Shown: one piece after another, positions 19,604 to 28,838 of the stretch
Layout: each line of letters opens with the position of its first letter
Position numbering within the stretch: the first letter of the stretch is position 1
DNA from: JAAYDF01 sp964511155
Lineage (GTDB): Bacteria > Planctomycetota > Phycisphaerae > UBA1845 > PWPN01
NCBI GenBank assembly: GCA_964511155.1
Contig: CAZEEJ010000011.1
Location: 1-52,179, forward strand
Length of the DNA: 52,179 nucleotides
Direction of reading: 5' to 3'
Made by a program: the position numbers and the translations under genes
The notes under the pieces: generated by a model
The model's input: the letters and a program-made list of their open reading frames with translations, nothing else
Databases searched by the model: none
Told to the model about the DNA's origin: nothing

Positions 19604-22531
19604 ATGGCGATTCCCCTACGACTCCACTCGATTTCCATCCGCGCCCGCCGCGGCGTGGGCGCGCGGGCGGCCGGCCTGCTGGGGCTGCGGGTCGGCCTGC
19701 TGGGGCTGACGGGGTGTCTGTTGCCGATCAGCGAGGTGCTGCGAGAGGCCCCGGAGGCGACCACGCCGTTGACGCTGGTCGAGCCGGATGCGCGGCATGA
19801 GGCTCTGGCCGCGGACTGGCTGCCGAGTGAAGGTCGGCTGGATGCGGAGACACGTGGGCGGCACGCGGTTGGGGCATCCGGGTGGGTCGAGGTGCTGCGG
19901 GAGGATTTCGCCCGGGCGAGTTCGGCGGCGGTGCCGGGCTGGAACATGGTGAGCTTTCCGTCGATCCGGTCGCTGGTGCTGGAGGGTCTGGGGGCGATCG
20001 AGCTGCGCGGCCCGCCGGACATGAAGGAGGTCTGCGGCCTGGAGCGTGAGCTGGACGCGGCGCGGCTGGCGGGTCGGCACATCCGGCTGGACGTGCGGTT
20101 GACCTGTCGCTCGGCGAGTCGGGATGAAGCCCTGAAGGGCGTCAATCTGTCGCTGCTGGCGACGGACACGGCCGGCTCGACGGGGCTGGTGTCGCTGCCG
20201 CTGGAGGCGGGGGTCTCGCCCGGCTGGGAATGGCGGCGTTACTGGCTGCGGTGTCGGCCGGATCTGCGTCGGGTGAAGCTGTCGGTCCTGGCGGAGCGGC
20301 CGGGGGCGATGATCACGCTGGCGGAGATCCGGGTGTACGCGGCGGACGTGCCCGTGGTGGGCGCGCCGAGCACGGCACCGGCGCCGGAGGCCGCCCCGCC
20401 ACTGGCCAACCTCATCAACGACGGGAACTTTGAGACCGGGGGGGCGGCGTTTCTGGTTGGCGGGACGGGTCGCTGGCCGAACGGGGATACGCTCTCGCTG
20501 CCGGTGAACTGGCGGTTTGCGGGCGAGGCGGCAGTGGGTTCGCAGGCGGTGGTGCTGGACGTGCTGGCGGTGTCGGCGGGGCTGGTGTTCGGGCCGCTGG
20601 ATCTGGCGGAGGGACGGGCGGCGGGAGCGCAGGAGCCGGCGGAGTGGTTCCTCACGTTTCATAGCCGATCGGCCCGACCGACGGTGCTGACGGTGACGCT
20701 GCGGACGGCGGGCCGCACGGTTGGGCAGTCGAGTTATCCGCTGACCTCGACGTGGCAGCAGTACACGGGGCGGTTCGCGGCACGGGTTTCGACGTTCGGG
20801 GAGCGGGTGGAGCTGGCTGCGGCGGAGCTGGTGTTTTCGTTCGCGGGGGATGGGGAAGCGGAGGCGAACAGTTGCTGGCTGGACGCGGTGTCGTTGACCG
20901 ACCGGCCGATCGCGTTGGAGTACCTTGGGGCCTCGCCGGTGGAGCTGGGTCTGGTGGGCCCGAATCGGGAGCCGCAGGATCTGAGTCATCTGGTGGATGA
21001 GGGCGAGGAGGTGCGTTTCACCGTCCGTCTGGTGGCGGATGGGAGTCTGGTGCGGGCGGCGATGCTGGCGGGTGGGGCCACGGCGGGGGCGGAGGCGTCG
21101 CGGGGGCAGTTGGCGGGTCCGGTGGGCCAGTTGGCGGTGGACGTGGTGGACGCCTGGGACCGGGTGGTGGCCACGCGGACGGGGCCGGCGGTGCTCCCGG
21201 AGAATGGCGTACTCACGGAAGGCATCAGCGCGAAGCTGCCACGGGGCTACTACCGGGTCCTGGCCACGCTGTGGAGCGGCGGACCGGGGGAATCGGCGAT
21301 CATCGCCCAGGGCACGCTGCCCCTGGCGGTGATCTCGATGTTTGACCCGGTTCCGCTGGGGAACCGGTTTGGTCTGACGGCGGCGGGCTTGAACGTGTCA
21401 CGGTTCACGACGCACCTGGGCGCGGGTTGGCTGCGTGTGCAGATGTCTGCGGGCCGTCTGGGCCGCGGGGTGCAGGACTGGGACTTTGCCGCGTGGCAGG
21501 TGTTCATGCAGGTCTGCGACCAGACGGGGGTGCAGGCGATGGCGGGGCTGGACTTGCCTCGTCAGGTGGAGTCCCGGCCGCGTTTCGTGGAGCGTTGGCT
21601 GGCGAGCAGTGAGGCTCATCCGCTGGGTCTGTCGGTTCGCCCGGGGGATGGTGGTGCGCTGAACGGGCTGGATTGGGTGGGCGAGATTCTGGCGAGGCAG
21701 GCGCCGGCCTGCCGGATGGCGTACGACCTGTCGGGTTCGGGGAGTTTGCCGGCAGCGGGCGGGCCGGCGACGGAGCCGGGGGCGATCTGGGGGATCAGCC
21801 GCCGATGGGAGGCGGTGCCCGAGGAGGCGGAGAGCTACCTGGAACGGGTCGGGCGGCACCGGCCGGCGGAGACGATGGTTTGGGATCTGGGGGTGCCGGT
21901 GGATCTTGGGGGTCAGCCGGCGCGGCGATGGCTGAGTCTGCTGCCGGAACGGTCAGGCGAGGCGGGGGCATCGCCGGACCTGCTGACGCTGCTTCGGGAG
22001 CCGGAGGATCCGGTGCGGTCGGCGGCCCGTCTGGTTCGGAGCCTGTTGATCCGCACGCTGGCGGGGGCGCAGATGATCTGCAGCGAGGCGGTGGCCCTGG
22101 ATCCGCCGCAGTCGATTTACGAAGACGGTAGTCGGCGGCTACACGAGCCGGATTTGTCGCCCCGGCCGGCGCTGGTGGCGTTCGATCTGCTGGCCGAGCT
22201 GCTCAACGACGCCACGCTGCAGCGTTGGATCGACGTTGAGGGCGGCAGTCGGGTGCTGTACTTCGAGAAGGACAACGGGGGGGCGGTGGCGGCGTTCTGG
22301 CGACCGTTCGGACTGGCGCCGACGCTGCTGGAGCTGCTGCACGTGCCTTCGACGATCCAGACGTTGGATTGCCTGGGGGGTGTGGAGCCGGCGCGGTTTG
22401 CCGGCTCGTATCGGGTCCTTGAAGCGAACGAGATTGTGCGGTACTTGGTGGCGGGCCCGGAGCAGCGGGAGATTCTTCGGCAGGCGATGTCCACGGTGCG
22501 GGCGGCCCTCGGGCCGGCGGGGAGCCCGTGA
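19604..22531 (+). CDS. Large lipoprotein with carbohydrate-binding-like modules and a glycosidase-like domain
   Basis: About 975 residues. The N-terminus is basic and then hydrophobic (GLLGLRVGLLGLTGC) with a lipobox cysteine, so it is probably anchored in a membrane. Two beta-rich modules follow (about 60-240 and 260-430), the second with NLINDGNFETGG, a hallmark of CBM4/9-like domains. The C-terminal half (from about 590: FGLTAAGLNVSRFTTHLGAG) looks like a TIM-barrel glycoside-hydrolase fold (WLRVQMSAG, DWDFAAWQVFM), but the usual catalytic Glu pair is not obvious, so activity is uncertain. ATGs at 19583 and 19604 are both possible starts; neither has a strong ribosome-binding site. It has no close downstream partner. 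Confidence 0.7.
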   Translation: MAIPLRLHSISIRARRGVGARAAGLLGLRVGLLGLTGCLLPISEVLREAPEATTPLTLVEPDARHEALAADWLPSEGRLDAETRGRHAVGASGWVEVLREDFARASSAAVPGWNMVSFPSIRSLVLEGLGAIELRGPPDMKEVCGLERELDAARLAGRHIRLDVRLTCRSASRDEALKGVNLSLLATDTAGSTGLVSLPLEAGVSPGWEWRRYWLRCRPDLRRVKLSVLAERPGAMITLAEIRVYAADVPVVGAPSTAPAPEAAPPLANLINDGNFETGGAAFLVGGTGRWPNGDTLSLPVNWRFAGEAAVGSQAVVLDVLAVSAGLVFGPLDLAEGRAAGAQEPAEWFLTFHSRSARPTVLTVTLRTAGRTVGQSSYPLTSTWQQYTGRFAARVSTFGERVELAAAELVFSFAGDGEAEANSCWLDAVSLTDRPIALEYLGASPVELGLVGPNREPQDLSHLVDEGEEVRFTVRLVADGSLVRAAMLAGGATAGAEASRGQLAGPVGQLAVDVVDAWDRVVATRTGPAVLPENGVLTEGISAKLPRGYYRVLATLWSGGPGESAIIAQGTLPLAVISMFDPVPLGNRFGLTAAGLNVSRFTTHLGAGWLRVQMSAGRLGRGVQDWDFAAWQVFMQVCDQTGVQAMAGLDLPRQVESRPRFVERWLASSEAHPLGLSVRPGDGGALNGLDWVGEILARQAPACRMAYDLSGSGSLPAAGGPATEPGAIWGISRRWEAVPEEAESYLERVGRHRPAETMVWDLGVPVDLGGQPARRWLSLLPERSGEAGASPDLLTLLREPEDPVRSAARLVRSLLIRTLAGAQMICSEAVALDPPQSIYEDGSRRLHEPDLSPRPALVAFDLLAELLNDATLQRWIDVEGGSRVLYFEKDNGGAVAAFWRPFGLAPTLLELLHVPSTIQTLDCLGGVEPARFAGSYRVLEANEIVRYLVAGPEQREILRQAMSTVRAALGPAGSP

Positions 22532-22581
22532 CAGGGGGACGGGGGGGAACCCGAACGAGCGTCACTCGCTTCCCGCGGACG

Positions 22582-22613
22582 GAATGACCAATGTCGAAGG
22601 ACCAATGACCAAT
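22582..22613 (+). repeat. GACCAAT heptad array
   Basis: Four partly decayed units (ATGACCAATG, AGGACCAATG, ACCAATGAAG) follow the large lipoprotein gene, another 7-bp family. Confidence 0.6.
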
Positions 22614-22631
22614 GAAGCCCGAATGGCGAAC

Positions 22632-22801
22632 GGGCTCACGATGATGCGAGGGCGAAAAGGTCTCCTGGCAAGGCAAGCTGTCTGACGCGTTCGATCATCG
22701 CGAGCCCACCCCCGCCGAGGCGGGGATGGGCCACCCGGCGTTCTCGCGCAAGGTCCGCTCCCTTACGGTCGCGGTACGGAGATGCGGACCCCGCCGGGGC
22801 C
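22632..22801. repeat. Dispersed 80-bp repeat plus a 39-bp-core repeat (empty insertion site)
   Basis: 22632-22711 is a copy of the repeat also seen at 28508-28588: a GATGATGCGAGGGCG arm pairs with CGATCATCGC across a variable centre. About 22736-22801 is a second repeat. Its 39-bp core, 22747-22785, is found on the opposite strand, split in two by 336 bp, at 45755-45774 and 46111-46129. The gene-free stretch 22532-22923 otherwise shows nothing. Confidence 0.85.
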
Positions 22802-22923
22802 GATCCCCATCGCCGGAACCGTCACAGACCCAGGATGGGCCAGCCGACGGCATTCCGTTGACTTGATGGGGGGCTGGGGTATGATCGGCGTCCGCATTGC
22901 ATACCTTCATGGAGAAAAAGAGC

Positions 22924-23379
22924 ATGCGTACGCGAACCGCATGGACCATCGGTGTGGGACTACTGGCCCTGTGTCTGATGAGCGGATGCCAGGAGCAGGC
23001 GCAGGAACCCATGGTGCAGGCCCCGGCCCAGGAGCCGGCCCCGGAGCCCTTCCCGGAGAGCCAGGTTCCGCCGCCCGAACCTCAACCGGCCCGGGCGGAA
23101 GCCCCGGCTCCGGCTCCGGCCCCGGCGGTGGATACCTCGTTGTCCGAGACGGAGGCCACCCAGGTTCCGCGCCAGCAGCCCAGGGAGAACTATGCCCGGC
23201 AGGCTCCCCAACGGGCCGCCCGCACCTACGTGGTTCAGAAGAACGACACGCTGCAGAAGATCTCGCAGAAGTTCTACAACACGACGCGGAACTGGCGGCG
23301 GATCTTTGATGCGAACCGCAAAGTGATCGGCAGCAACCCGGACAAGATCAAGCCGGGCACGCGGCTGGTCATTCCCTGA
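22924..23379 (+). CDS. LysM-domain lipoprotein
   Basis: A 151-residue lipoprotein with lipobox MSGC at about residues 19-22. A long Pro/Ala/Glu/Gln-rich spacer (about 25-95) leads to one C-terminal LysM domain (TYVVQKNDTLQKISQKFY, IKPGTRLVIP), which binds peptidoglycan or other GlcNAc polymers. It therefore probably bridges a membrane and the wall. The ATG at 22924 is preceded by GGAG; an earlier ATG at 22909 would add five residues. A GGCTGAA/GGCTAAA heptad array follows the stop. Confidence 0.88.
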   Translation: MRTRTAWTIGVGLLALCLMSGCQEQAQEPMVQAPAQEPAPEPFPESQVPPPEPQPARAEAPAPAPAPAVDTSLSETEATQVPRQQPRENYARQAPQRAARTYVVQKNDTLQKISQKFYNTTRNWRRIFDANRKVIGSNPDKIKPGTRLVIP

Positions 23380-23384
23380 GAACC

Positions 23385-23451
23385 GCAGGGCGGAAGGCTG
23401 AAGGCGGAAGGCTAAAGGCTGAAGGCTAAAGGCTGAAGGCTAAAGGCTCGG
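23385..23451 (+). repeat. GGCTGAA/GGCTAAA heptad array
   Basis: About nine 7-bp units, alternating GGCTGAA and GGCTAAA with GGCGGAA variants, between the LysM gene and recG. Same family as the arrays around 16.8 kb and 18.2 kb. Confidence 0.9.
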
Positions 23452-23481
23452 GGGGGATGGGGGCGGTGGGGAGCCAGGGGG

Positions 23482-25617
23482 TTGGTCGTGTCTTTTTCCC
23501 CCCTTGACAGGCCAGTGCAATTCGTGGGCGGGGTGGGGCCTTATCGTGCGCGGTTGCTGGGCGAGCTGGGCATTCAGACGGTCGGCGACCTGATCCAGCA
23601 CTTTCCTTTCCGTTATGAAGACCAGGGTCTGCCGCAGCGGATCGACACACTGCGTCTGGATGAGCCGGCGACGATCATCGGCGTGGTGGACCAGGTGCGC
23701 TGGCAGGCGGGCTTCGGGCGGCAGGTGAAGTCCGCGCTGCGAGCGACGATCAGTGACGGCACGGGCCGGGCGCGGATCACCTGGTTCAACGCCCCGCACA
23801 TGCAATCGCGTCTGCAGCGCGGGCAGATGCTGCGGCTGTACGGGAAGGTGGGGGTGGACAACGACCTGGCACACTTGGCCAACCCGCGGGTTGAATGGCT
23901 GGACCCGAAGGCGGACCCGGCGGCGTGGCATTTCGGCCGGTTGGTTCCGGTGTATCGAGCGACGGCGGACCTGACGTCGGCGCATATCGCCCGCATGGTG
24001 GAGCAGGTTCTGGACGAGGCGGTGGCGGCGATCGAGGAGCCGCTGCCGGCGGCGTTGTGCCGACAACGGGAGCTGGTACCGCGGGCGGAGGCGATGCGCA
24101 CGCTGCATCGGCCGACCGAGATGGCCCAGATCGAGCCCGCCCGTCGCCGGTTGGCGTACGAGGAGCTGCTGCTGATGCAGTTGGCGATCTCGCTGCAGCG
24201 GCGCTGGTCGGCGGCGCGGGCCCGGGCACCGCGGTTGCCGCTGACGGAACGGGTTGACGGGCGGATACGGTTGCGGTTTCCGTTTTCGCTGACACGGGCG
24301 CAGGACCGGGCGGTCAAGCAAATTGTGGCGGACCTGGCCCGGCCGCGGCCGATGGCCCGGCTGCTGCAGGGGGACGTGGGCAGCGGGAAGACGGTGGTGG
24401 CCCTGTATGCCGCCCTGGTGACCGTGGCGAACCGGCATCAGTGTGCGATCCTGGCGCCGACCGAGGTGCTGGCGACGCAGCATTACGCCAGCATCGAAAA
24501 GTACCTGGCGGGCAGCCGGGTGCGTCGGGGTTTGCTGACGGGCAGGACGACGCGGGCGGAGCGGCAGCGGCTGCTGGCGGCGACGGCGGCGGGCGAGATG
24601 GACCTGCTGGTGGGCACGCAGGCGCTGCTCGAGCGGACGGTGCGGTTTGCGTCGCTGGGGCTGGTGGTGGTGGATGAGCAGCACAAGTTCGGCGTGGCCC
24701 AGCGGGCGACGCTCAAGGGGATCGGGCTGACCGCCGACAACGGGGCGGAGACGGACTCCCGCACCTCGCTCGAACCGCACTACCTGGTGATGACGGCGAC
24801 GCCGATCCCGCGAACGTTGTCGATGACGGTGTTCGGGGACCTGGACGCGTCGGTGATCGATGAGCTGCCGCCCGGCCGGCAGCCGGTGCTCACGCGGCTG
24901 GTGGACCCGCGGTCGGAGGGTCAGGCGTGGCTGGCGGTGCGGCGGCGGATCGCCGAGGGTGAGCAGGCGTACATCGTCTATCCGCTGGTGGAGGAGTCGG
25001 ACAGTCTGGACCTCAAGGCGGCGACGGTGGAGGTCGGGCGGGTGGCCCATGAGCTGTTGCCGGGGACGCGGGTGGGGCTGCTGCACGGGCGGATGAACAA
25101 GCAGGAGAAGCAGGCGGTCATGCATGCCTTCACCGCTCACCGCCTGGATGTGCTGGTTTCGACCACGGTGATCGAGGTGGGCATCGACGTGCCGAACGCG
25201 ACGGTCATGGTGGTGCAGCACGCGGAGCGGTACGGGCTATCGGCGTTGCACCAATTGCGCGGCCGGGTGGGGCGGGGTCAGAAACCCTCCATCTGCCTGC
25301 TCATGGCGGATCGGATGGGCGAGCTGGCCCGCAAGCGGCTCAAGGTGCTGTGCGGCACGAACGACGGGTTCCGGATTGCGGAGGAGGACCTGCGGCTGCG
25401 CGGCCCGGGGGAGCTGCTGGGCACACGGCAGCATGGGTTCCCGGAGTTCCGGGTGGCGAACCTGGTGGAGGACGCGGCGTTGTTGCTTCAGGCCAGGGAC
25501 GACGCGGCGGAGCTGGTCCGGCAGGACCCGCGGTTGACGCTGCCCGCTCACCAGCCGCTGCGGGCGGAGCTGCGCCGGAGGTTCCGCGACAAGGTGGCGT
25601 TCATGCAGGTGGGGTGA
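23482..25617 (+). CDS. recG: ATP-dependent DNA helicase RecG
   Basis: Remodels stalled replication forks and drives branch migration of Holliday junctions. 711 residues, usual for the family. The N-terminal wedge/OB part includes FVGGVGPYRARLLGELGI and RATISDGTGRARITWFN; the helicase core has Walker A GDVGSGKTVVA (about 297-307), VVVDEQHKFGV as motif II, MTATPIPRTL as motif III, and STTVIEVGIDVPNA and HQLRGRVGRG as motifs V and VI; a RecG-type C-terminus (GTRQHGFPEFRVANL) follows. The start is a TTG at 23482; a GTG two codons later is an alternative. Flanking DNA is repeat on both sides. Confidence 0.96.
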   Translation: MVVSFSPLDRPVQFVGGVGPYRARLLGELGIQTVGDLIQHFPFRYEDQGLPQRIDTLRLDEPATIIGVVDQVRWQAGFGRQVKSALRATISDGTGRARITWFNAPHMQSRLQRGQMLRLYGKVGVDNDLAHLANPRVEWLDPKADPAAWHFGRLVPVYRATADLTSAHIARMVEQVLDEAVAAIEEPLPAALCRQRELVPRAEAMRTLHRPTEMAQIEPARRRLAYEELLLMQLAISLQRRWSAARARAPRLPLTERVDGRIRLRFPFSLTRAQDRAVKQIVADLARPRPMARLLQGDVGSGKTVVALYAALVTVANRHQCAILAPTEVLATQHYASIEKYLAGSRVRRGLLTGRTTRAERQRLLAATAAGEMDLLVGTQALLERTVRFASLGLVVVDEQHKFGVAQRATLKGIGLTADNGAETDSRTSLEPHYLVMTATPIPRTLSMTVFGDLDASVIDELPPGRQPVLTRLVDPRSEGQAWLAVRRRIAEGEQAYIVYPLVEESDSLDLKAATVEVGRVAHELLPGTRVGLLHGRMNKQEKQAVMHAFTAHRLDVLVSTTVIEVGIDVPNATVMVVQHAERYGLSALHQLRGRVGRGQKPSICLLMADRMGELARKRLKVLCGTNDGFRIAEEDLRLRGPGELLGTRQHGFPEFRVANLVEDAALLLQARDDAAELVRQDPRLTLPAHQPLRAELRRRFRDKVAFMQVG

Positions 25618-25680
25618 TAGAGTGAGGGGTGGAAGGTGAGAAGGGAGAACGCGGGAACGTGAGACGGCGGTTGCTCAGCC

Positions 25681-25862
25681 TATCTGTGTGAATCTGTGTG
25701 ATCTGTGGGTAGAAAAAGAGCCCACAGATGACACAGATGGACACAGATGGGCGGCCGAAAGCAAGCTTCGCGGGGGGATGCTCTCGTGCCTATGTGCCTT
25801 TGTGCTTTGATTCGTGAATGGTGACGGGGTGAGAGTTGAGATTCGGGATTTGAGATTTGAGG
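25681..25862. repeat. ACAGAT-type foldback, GTGCCTTT octads and GATTTGA heptads
   Basis: Arms at 25681-25709 (ATCTGTGTG units) and 25721-25750 (CAGATGACACAGATGGAC) are inverted, with an 11-base A-rich loop. They are followed by GTGCCTATGTGCCTTTGTGC at about 25785-25808 and by GAGATTTGAG heptads at about 25829-25862, next to the hisI ribosome-binding site. Relative of 277-476. Confidence 0.85.
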
Positions 25863-25868
25863 GGTGAT

Positions 25869-26258
25869 ATGCAGGGCATTGACGATCTGAAATACGACGC
25901 GAATGGGCTGATCCCGGCGATTATTCAGGATGCGGACACGGGCGAAGTCCTGATGATGGCGTACATGAACAAGACGAGCCTGGCGGAGTCGATCCGCACC
26001 GGGAAGACGCACTTCTGGTCGCGATCGCGGCAGAAGTACTGGATGAAGGGCGAGTCCAGCGGGCACACGCAAGACATTGCGGAAGTGCTGATTGACTGCG
26101 ATCAGGACACGGTGCTGATCAAGGCCCGGCAGCATGGGGCGGCATGCCATGAGGGGTATCGCAACTGCTTCTTCCGCCGGCTGGACCCGGCCACGCAGCA
26201 ATGGTCGGTGGTGGCGGAGAAACTATTCGACCCGGAGGCCGTCTACGGGAAGAAGTGA
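25869..26258 (+). CDS. hisI: Phosphoribosyl-AMP cyclohydrolase
   Basis: Third step of histidine synthesis: opens the purine ring of phosphoribosyl-AMP. 129 residues, as for single-domain HisI. The start is the ATG at 25869, after GAGGGG. Diagnostic parts: VLMMAYMNKTSL, THFWSRSRQKYWMKGESSG, and CDQDTVLIKARQHGAACHEG with the zinc cysteines and the metal-binding Asp residues, then NCFFR. It is not fused to HisE. No other his genes are nearby; trkH starts 33 bp downstream, so the pair may share a transcript by position only. Confidence 0.96.
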   Translation: MQGIDDLKYDANGLIPAIIQDADTGEVLMMAYMNKTSLAESIRTGKTHFWSRSRQKYWMKGESSGHTQDIAEVLIDCDQDTVLIKARQHGAACHEGYRNCFFRRLDPATQQWSVVAEKLFDPEAVYGKK

Positions 26259-26291
26259 GCCGGGCGGGCGCACTACGGGAAGAAGGAAGCC

Positions 26292-28286
26292 GTGAGCACG
26301 CAGTTTGGACCGACGCGAACGCCGCTGGCCAGCCGATGGTGCTGGTGGGTTTCGGCGGCGAGCGGAGCGGTCGGGCTGGGGCTCGTTCTGGGTTTTGAGG
26401 AGCCGCCGGTCAGCGCTGAGCACCTTCGGCTGGTGCTGGCGGTTTCGCTGGGTGCCTTCGCGCTGAGCCGGGTGCTGATGTTTCTGCCGCCGGCCGGTTC
26501 GGCAAGCCGACTCAAGCGCTGGTGGCCGGACTACCTGCTTCTGGTGGCCGCCGGTGTCTGGTGGGGGCTCGATCACACCCGCGAGCCGATCCTGCTGCAA
26601 CTGGGGGCCGGGTACAGCCTGCTCACGGCGGGCGGTGCGGCGGTGGCGGGCGGGCTGCGGTTTCTGGTACACGGCGGCGTGCTGGGACGACCGTCGGGAG
26701 CGGGCCGGCGGCTGCTGGGGTCGGCCATCGCGGTGAGCATTCTGGGCGGTGCGGTCCTGTCGCTGCCGGTCTGCTGGGGGAACAAGGCCGCTCACCCAGC
26801 CGTGTGGGACAGTGCCTACCCGGCGTACAAGCTGGCCGTTCATACCCTGGATTGCACGTTCACGGCGGTGGCGGCGCTGACGGGGACGGCGCTGACGCGA
26901 CACGACATCGCGACGGAGTTCGCTCGGCCGGGGCAGGTCGTCATTCTTCTGCTGATGCAGATTGGCGGGCTGGCGGCATTGGTGGTCGGCACGTGTGCCG
27001 GCTGGCGGTTGCGGCGGCTGGTGGGTTGGGGAGGCATCGACGACGACACGTCGCCGGGGGGCATCAGGCGGCTGGTGGTTTTCACGATTGCGGCGGCCGT
27101 GGTTCTCGAAGCGGTCGGAGCGGTGCTACTCATGTCGCTGGGGGCGGTCGGCGAAAGCGACGCGTCCGCTTGGTCGGTGGATCGTCTCTTTGCCGGGCTG
27201 TTCTATGCGGTGAGTGCCTTCTGCAACGCCGGCCTGACGCTCACGGCGGACAGCCTGATCCCGCATCGGCACGCCCATGCGGTCTACGCGGCCATCCTGC
27301 CACTGATGATTCTGGGCAGCCTGGGCGGGCCGGTGCTGTACGAGCTGACTCGCCGGGCGGTTCGCCATCGCGGTCTGGGGATGGACTGCCTGTCGCGGCA
27401 CACGGCCTACACGCTGCTGGCGGCGGGCGGGCTGATGGCGGCGGGCACGCTGGCGGTACGGTTCATCGAGAACTCGACGGCCTACCAGTTACGGTTTCCG
27501 CGGGAGGATACGCCCGGGCGACTGATGCTGCCGGCCACCGCACCCGTGACCACGACGAGCCACTCGCCGGAAACCACGCAGCGTGCGGAGGGGGAACGGC
27601 TGGCGACGCTGCCCGCGGTGCAGCAGTGGTCGGCGTCGGCGTTTCTGGCGGTCTCGGCGGGCAGTGGCGGGCTATGGACGGTGCGGATCGACGAGGCTTC
27701 GCTTTCGCCGGCGACGCGTACGGTGCTGACGCTCGGGATGCTCGTTGGGGGCGGCGTCGGCGGGACGGCGGGCGGTTTGCGGATCGCGGTGGTGCTCCTG
27801 CTGCTGGGGGCGTTGGTTTCGCCGGGTCGGAGCCTGCGGGTTGCCGAGGCCCTGCCGCGGCAGATGGGCCGGCAGCAGGGGATCATCCTGGCGGCGGCGA
27901 TCGGGGTGACGCAGTGCGGGTTGGCGGCCTTGTGCGGGGTGGTGCTGATCTATCGTGAGACCGGCTCGCCGCTGGCCTGCCTGTTCGAGGCGGTGAGTGC
28001 GACGTGCAATGTGGGGCTCTCCACCGGGCTGACGCAGCAGCTTTCCGTCCAGGGCCGGGTGGCGGTGATGGTGGCCATGCTGCTGGGGCGGGTGTTGCCG
28101 CTGGCGCTGCTGATGCGCTGCCTGTGGCTGCCGTTGCCGCCGAGTCCGCAGGCCGGCCGGGTCGGGTTGCGAATCCGTGAGCCGATGGGCGCCCCGGCCG
28201 CTCCGCTGCGTTCGGTCGGAACGGCGGACTCCCGGGAGGCCGTGGACGCTCCGATTCCGCTGGAAGGGCCGTCTGACTCGCACTGA
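26292..28286 (+). CDS. TrkH/KtrB-family potassium transporter
   Basis: Integral membrane potassium uptake subunit of the TrkH/KtrB superfamily, 664 residues. Four pore-loop repeats are recognisable: TAVAALTGTALT (about 195-206), AVSAFCNAGLTLT, FLAVSAGSGGLWTVRI and AVSATCNVGLSTGLT near the C-terminus; the spacing fits the four M1-P-M2 units. An extra hydrophobic N-terminal region precedes them. The cytoplasmic gating partner (TrkA/KtrA) is not in the window. The GTG at 26292 has GAAGGAAG 3-10 bases upstream. The last 50 residues are hydrophilic and rich in Pro and Ala. Confidence 0.9.
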   Translation: MSTQFGPTRTPLASRWCWWVSAASGAVGLGLVLGFEEPPVSAEHLRLVLAVSLGAFALSRVLMFLPPAGSASRLKRWWPDYLLLVAAGVWWGLDHTREPILLQLGAGYSLLTAGGAAVAGGLRFLVHGGVLGRPSGAGRRLLGSAIAVSILGGAVLSLPVCWGNKAAHPAVWDSAYPAYKLAVHTLDCTFTAVAALTGTALTRHDIATEFARPGQVVILLLMQIGGLAALVVGTCAGWRLRRLVGWGGIDDDTSPGGIRRLVVFTIAAAVVLEAVGAVLLMSLGAVGESDASAWSVDRLFAGLFYAVSAFCNAGLTLTADSLIPHRHAHAVYAAILPLMILGSLGGPVLYELTRRAVRHRGLGMDCLSRHTAYTLLAAGGLMAAGTLAVRFIENSTAYQLRFPREDTPGRLMLPATAPVTTTSHSPETTQRAEGERLATLPAVQQWSASAFLAVSAGSGGLWTVRIDEASLSPATRTVLTLGMLVGGGVGGTAGGLRIAVVLLLLGALVSPGRSLRVAEALPRQMGRQQGIILAAAIGVTQCGLAALCGVVLIYRETGSPLACLFEAVSATCNVGLSTGLTQQLSVQGRVAVMVAMLLGRVLPLALLMRCLWLPLPPSPQAGRVGLRIREPMGAPAAPLRSVGTADSREAVDAPIPLEGPSDSH

Positions 28287-28317
28287 AAAGCAGGCGCGCT
28301 GAGCGAGGTGGCGGCGT

Positions 28318-28446
28318 GAATGGCCCTTTCAGGGCCAACCCTTGGTGTGTGGTCCAGTCCCAGGCCTTCGGCCTGGGCTGCTAGAATGAGCCTTTCAGGC
28401 TCAGAAAACGGGCGGGTGGCCCACCTCCTCTGGAGGTGGGGGAGCG
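28318..28446. repeat. Four consecutive perfect hairpins
   Basis: GGCCCTTTCAGGGCC, CCCAGGCCTTCGGCCTGGG, GAGCCTTTCAGGCTC and CCACCTCCTCTGGAGGTGG follow one another after trkH with 15-35 bases between. Stems are 6-8 bp with tiny loops. No U-tract follows any of them. Confidence 0.75.
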
Positions 28447-28507
28447 ATTGGGCTCTGGCGCGAGCGCCGCCGGCCGGGTGGCCCATCCATCGCCACGCGA
28501 TGGGTGG

Positions 28508-28588
28508 GTTCACGATGATGCGAGGGCGGAAAGGCTTCGCGGCAAAGCAGGCTTTCTGACGCGTTCGATCATCGCGAGCCCACCCTTG
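28508..28588. repeat. Dispersed 80-bp repeat, second copy
   Basis: About 85% identical to 22632-22711. It is enclosed by GTGGCCCATCC (about 28479) and GGATGGGCCACCC (about 28598), which pair, so the whole 130 bp folds on itself. Confidence 0.85.
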
Positions 28589-28622
28589 CTGCGCAAGGAT
28601 GGGCCACCCGTCCACACCGGCC

Positions 28623-28735
28623 ATGCACCGGCGAGACGCCGGTGCCACACCAGCTGCCGTCGGTGAGACACCGGTGCCACACCCACTGCCGTCGGTGAGA
28701 CGCCGGTGCCACACCCACTGCCTTCGGCGAGCTTA
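28623..28735. repeat. Three tandem CCGGTGCCACAC units
   Basis: Units of about 32-34 bp at 28626, 28660 and 28692, each with GGTGAGACGCCGGTGCCACA (or one or two changes) and CACTGCCGTC. The GAGAC core makes a small hairpin. A single unit lies at 33107-33133 and a fragment at 36500-36516. The rest of 28287-28838 shows only these repeats and a weak promoter for the next gene. Confidence 0.8.
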
Positions 28736-28749
28736 TTTGTGCGCTGCCC

Positions 28750-28778
28750 TTCCCACCGCGGGGGGTTCGGGCTAGAAT
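28750..28778 (+). promoter_or_regulatory. Possible promoter of the secreted protein gene
   Basis: TTCCCA (28750-28755), 17 bases, TAGAAT (28773-28778), about 60 bases before the ATG at 28839. The -10 is good, the -35 matches four of six. Confidence 0.45.
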
Positions 28779-28838
28779 AGCGACAGCCGCGTAAGGGACC
28801 ATCGGAACTCTTGTCTCGTTACCTGCCGGAGGACTGTC

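Noticed and set aside
28623..28735. CRISPR-like repeat array
   Set aside because: Three units only, no unique spacers, imperfect repeats and no cas genes.
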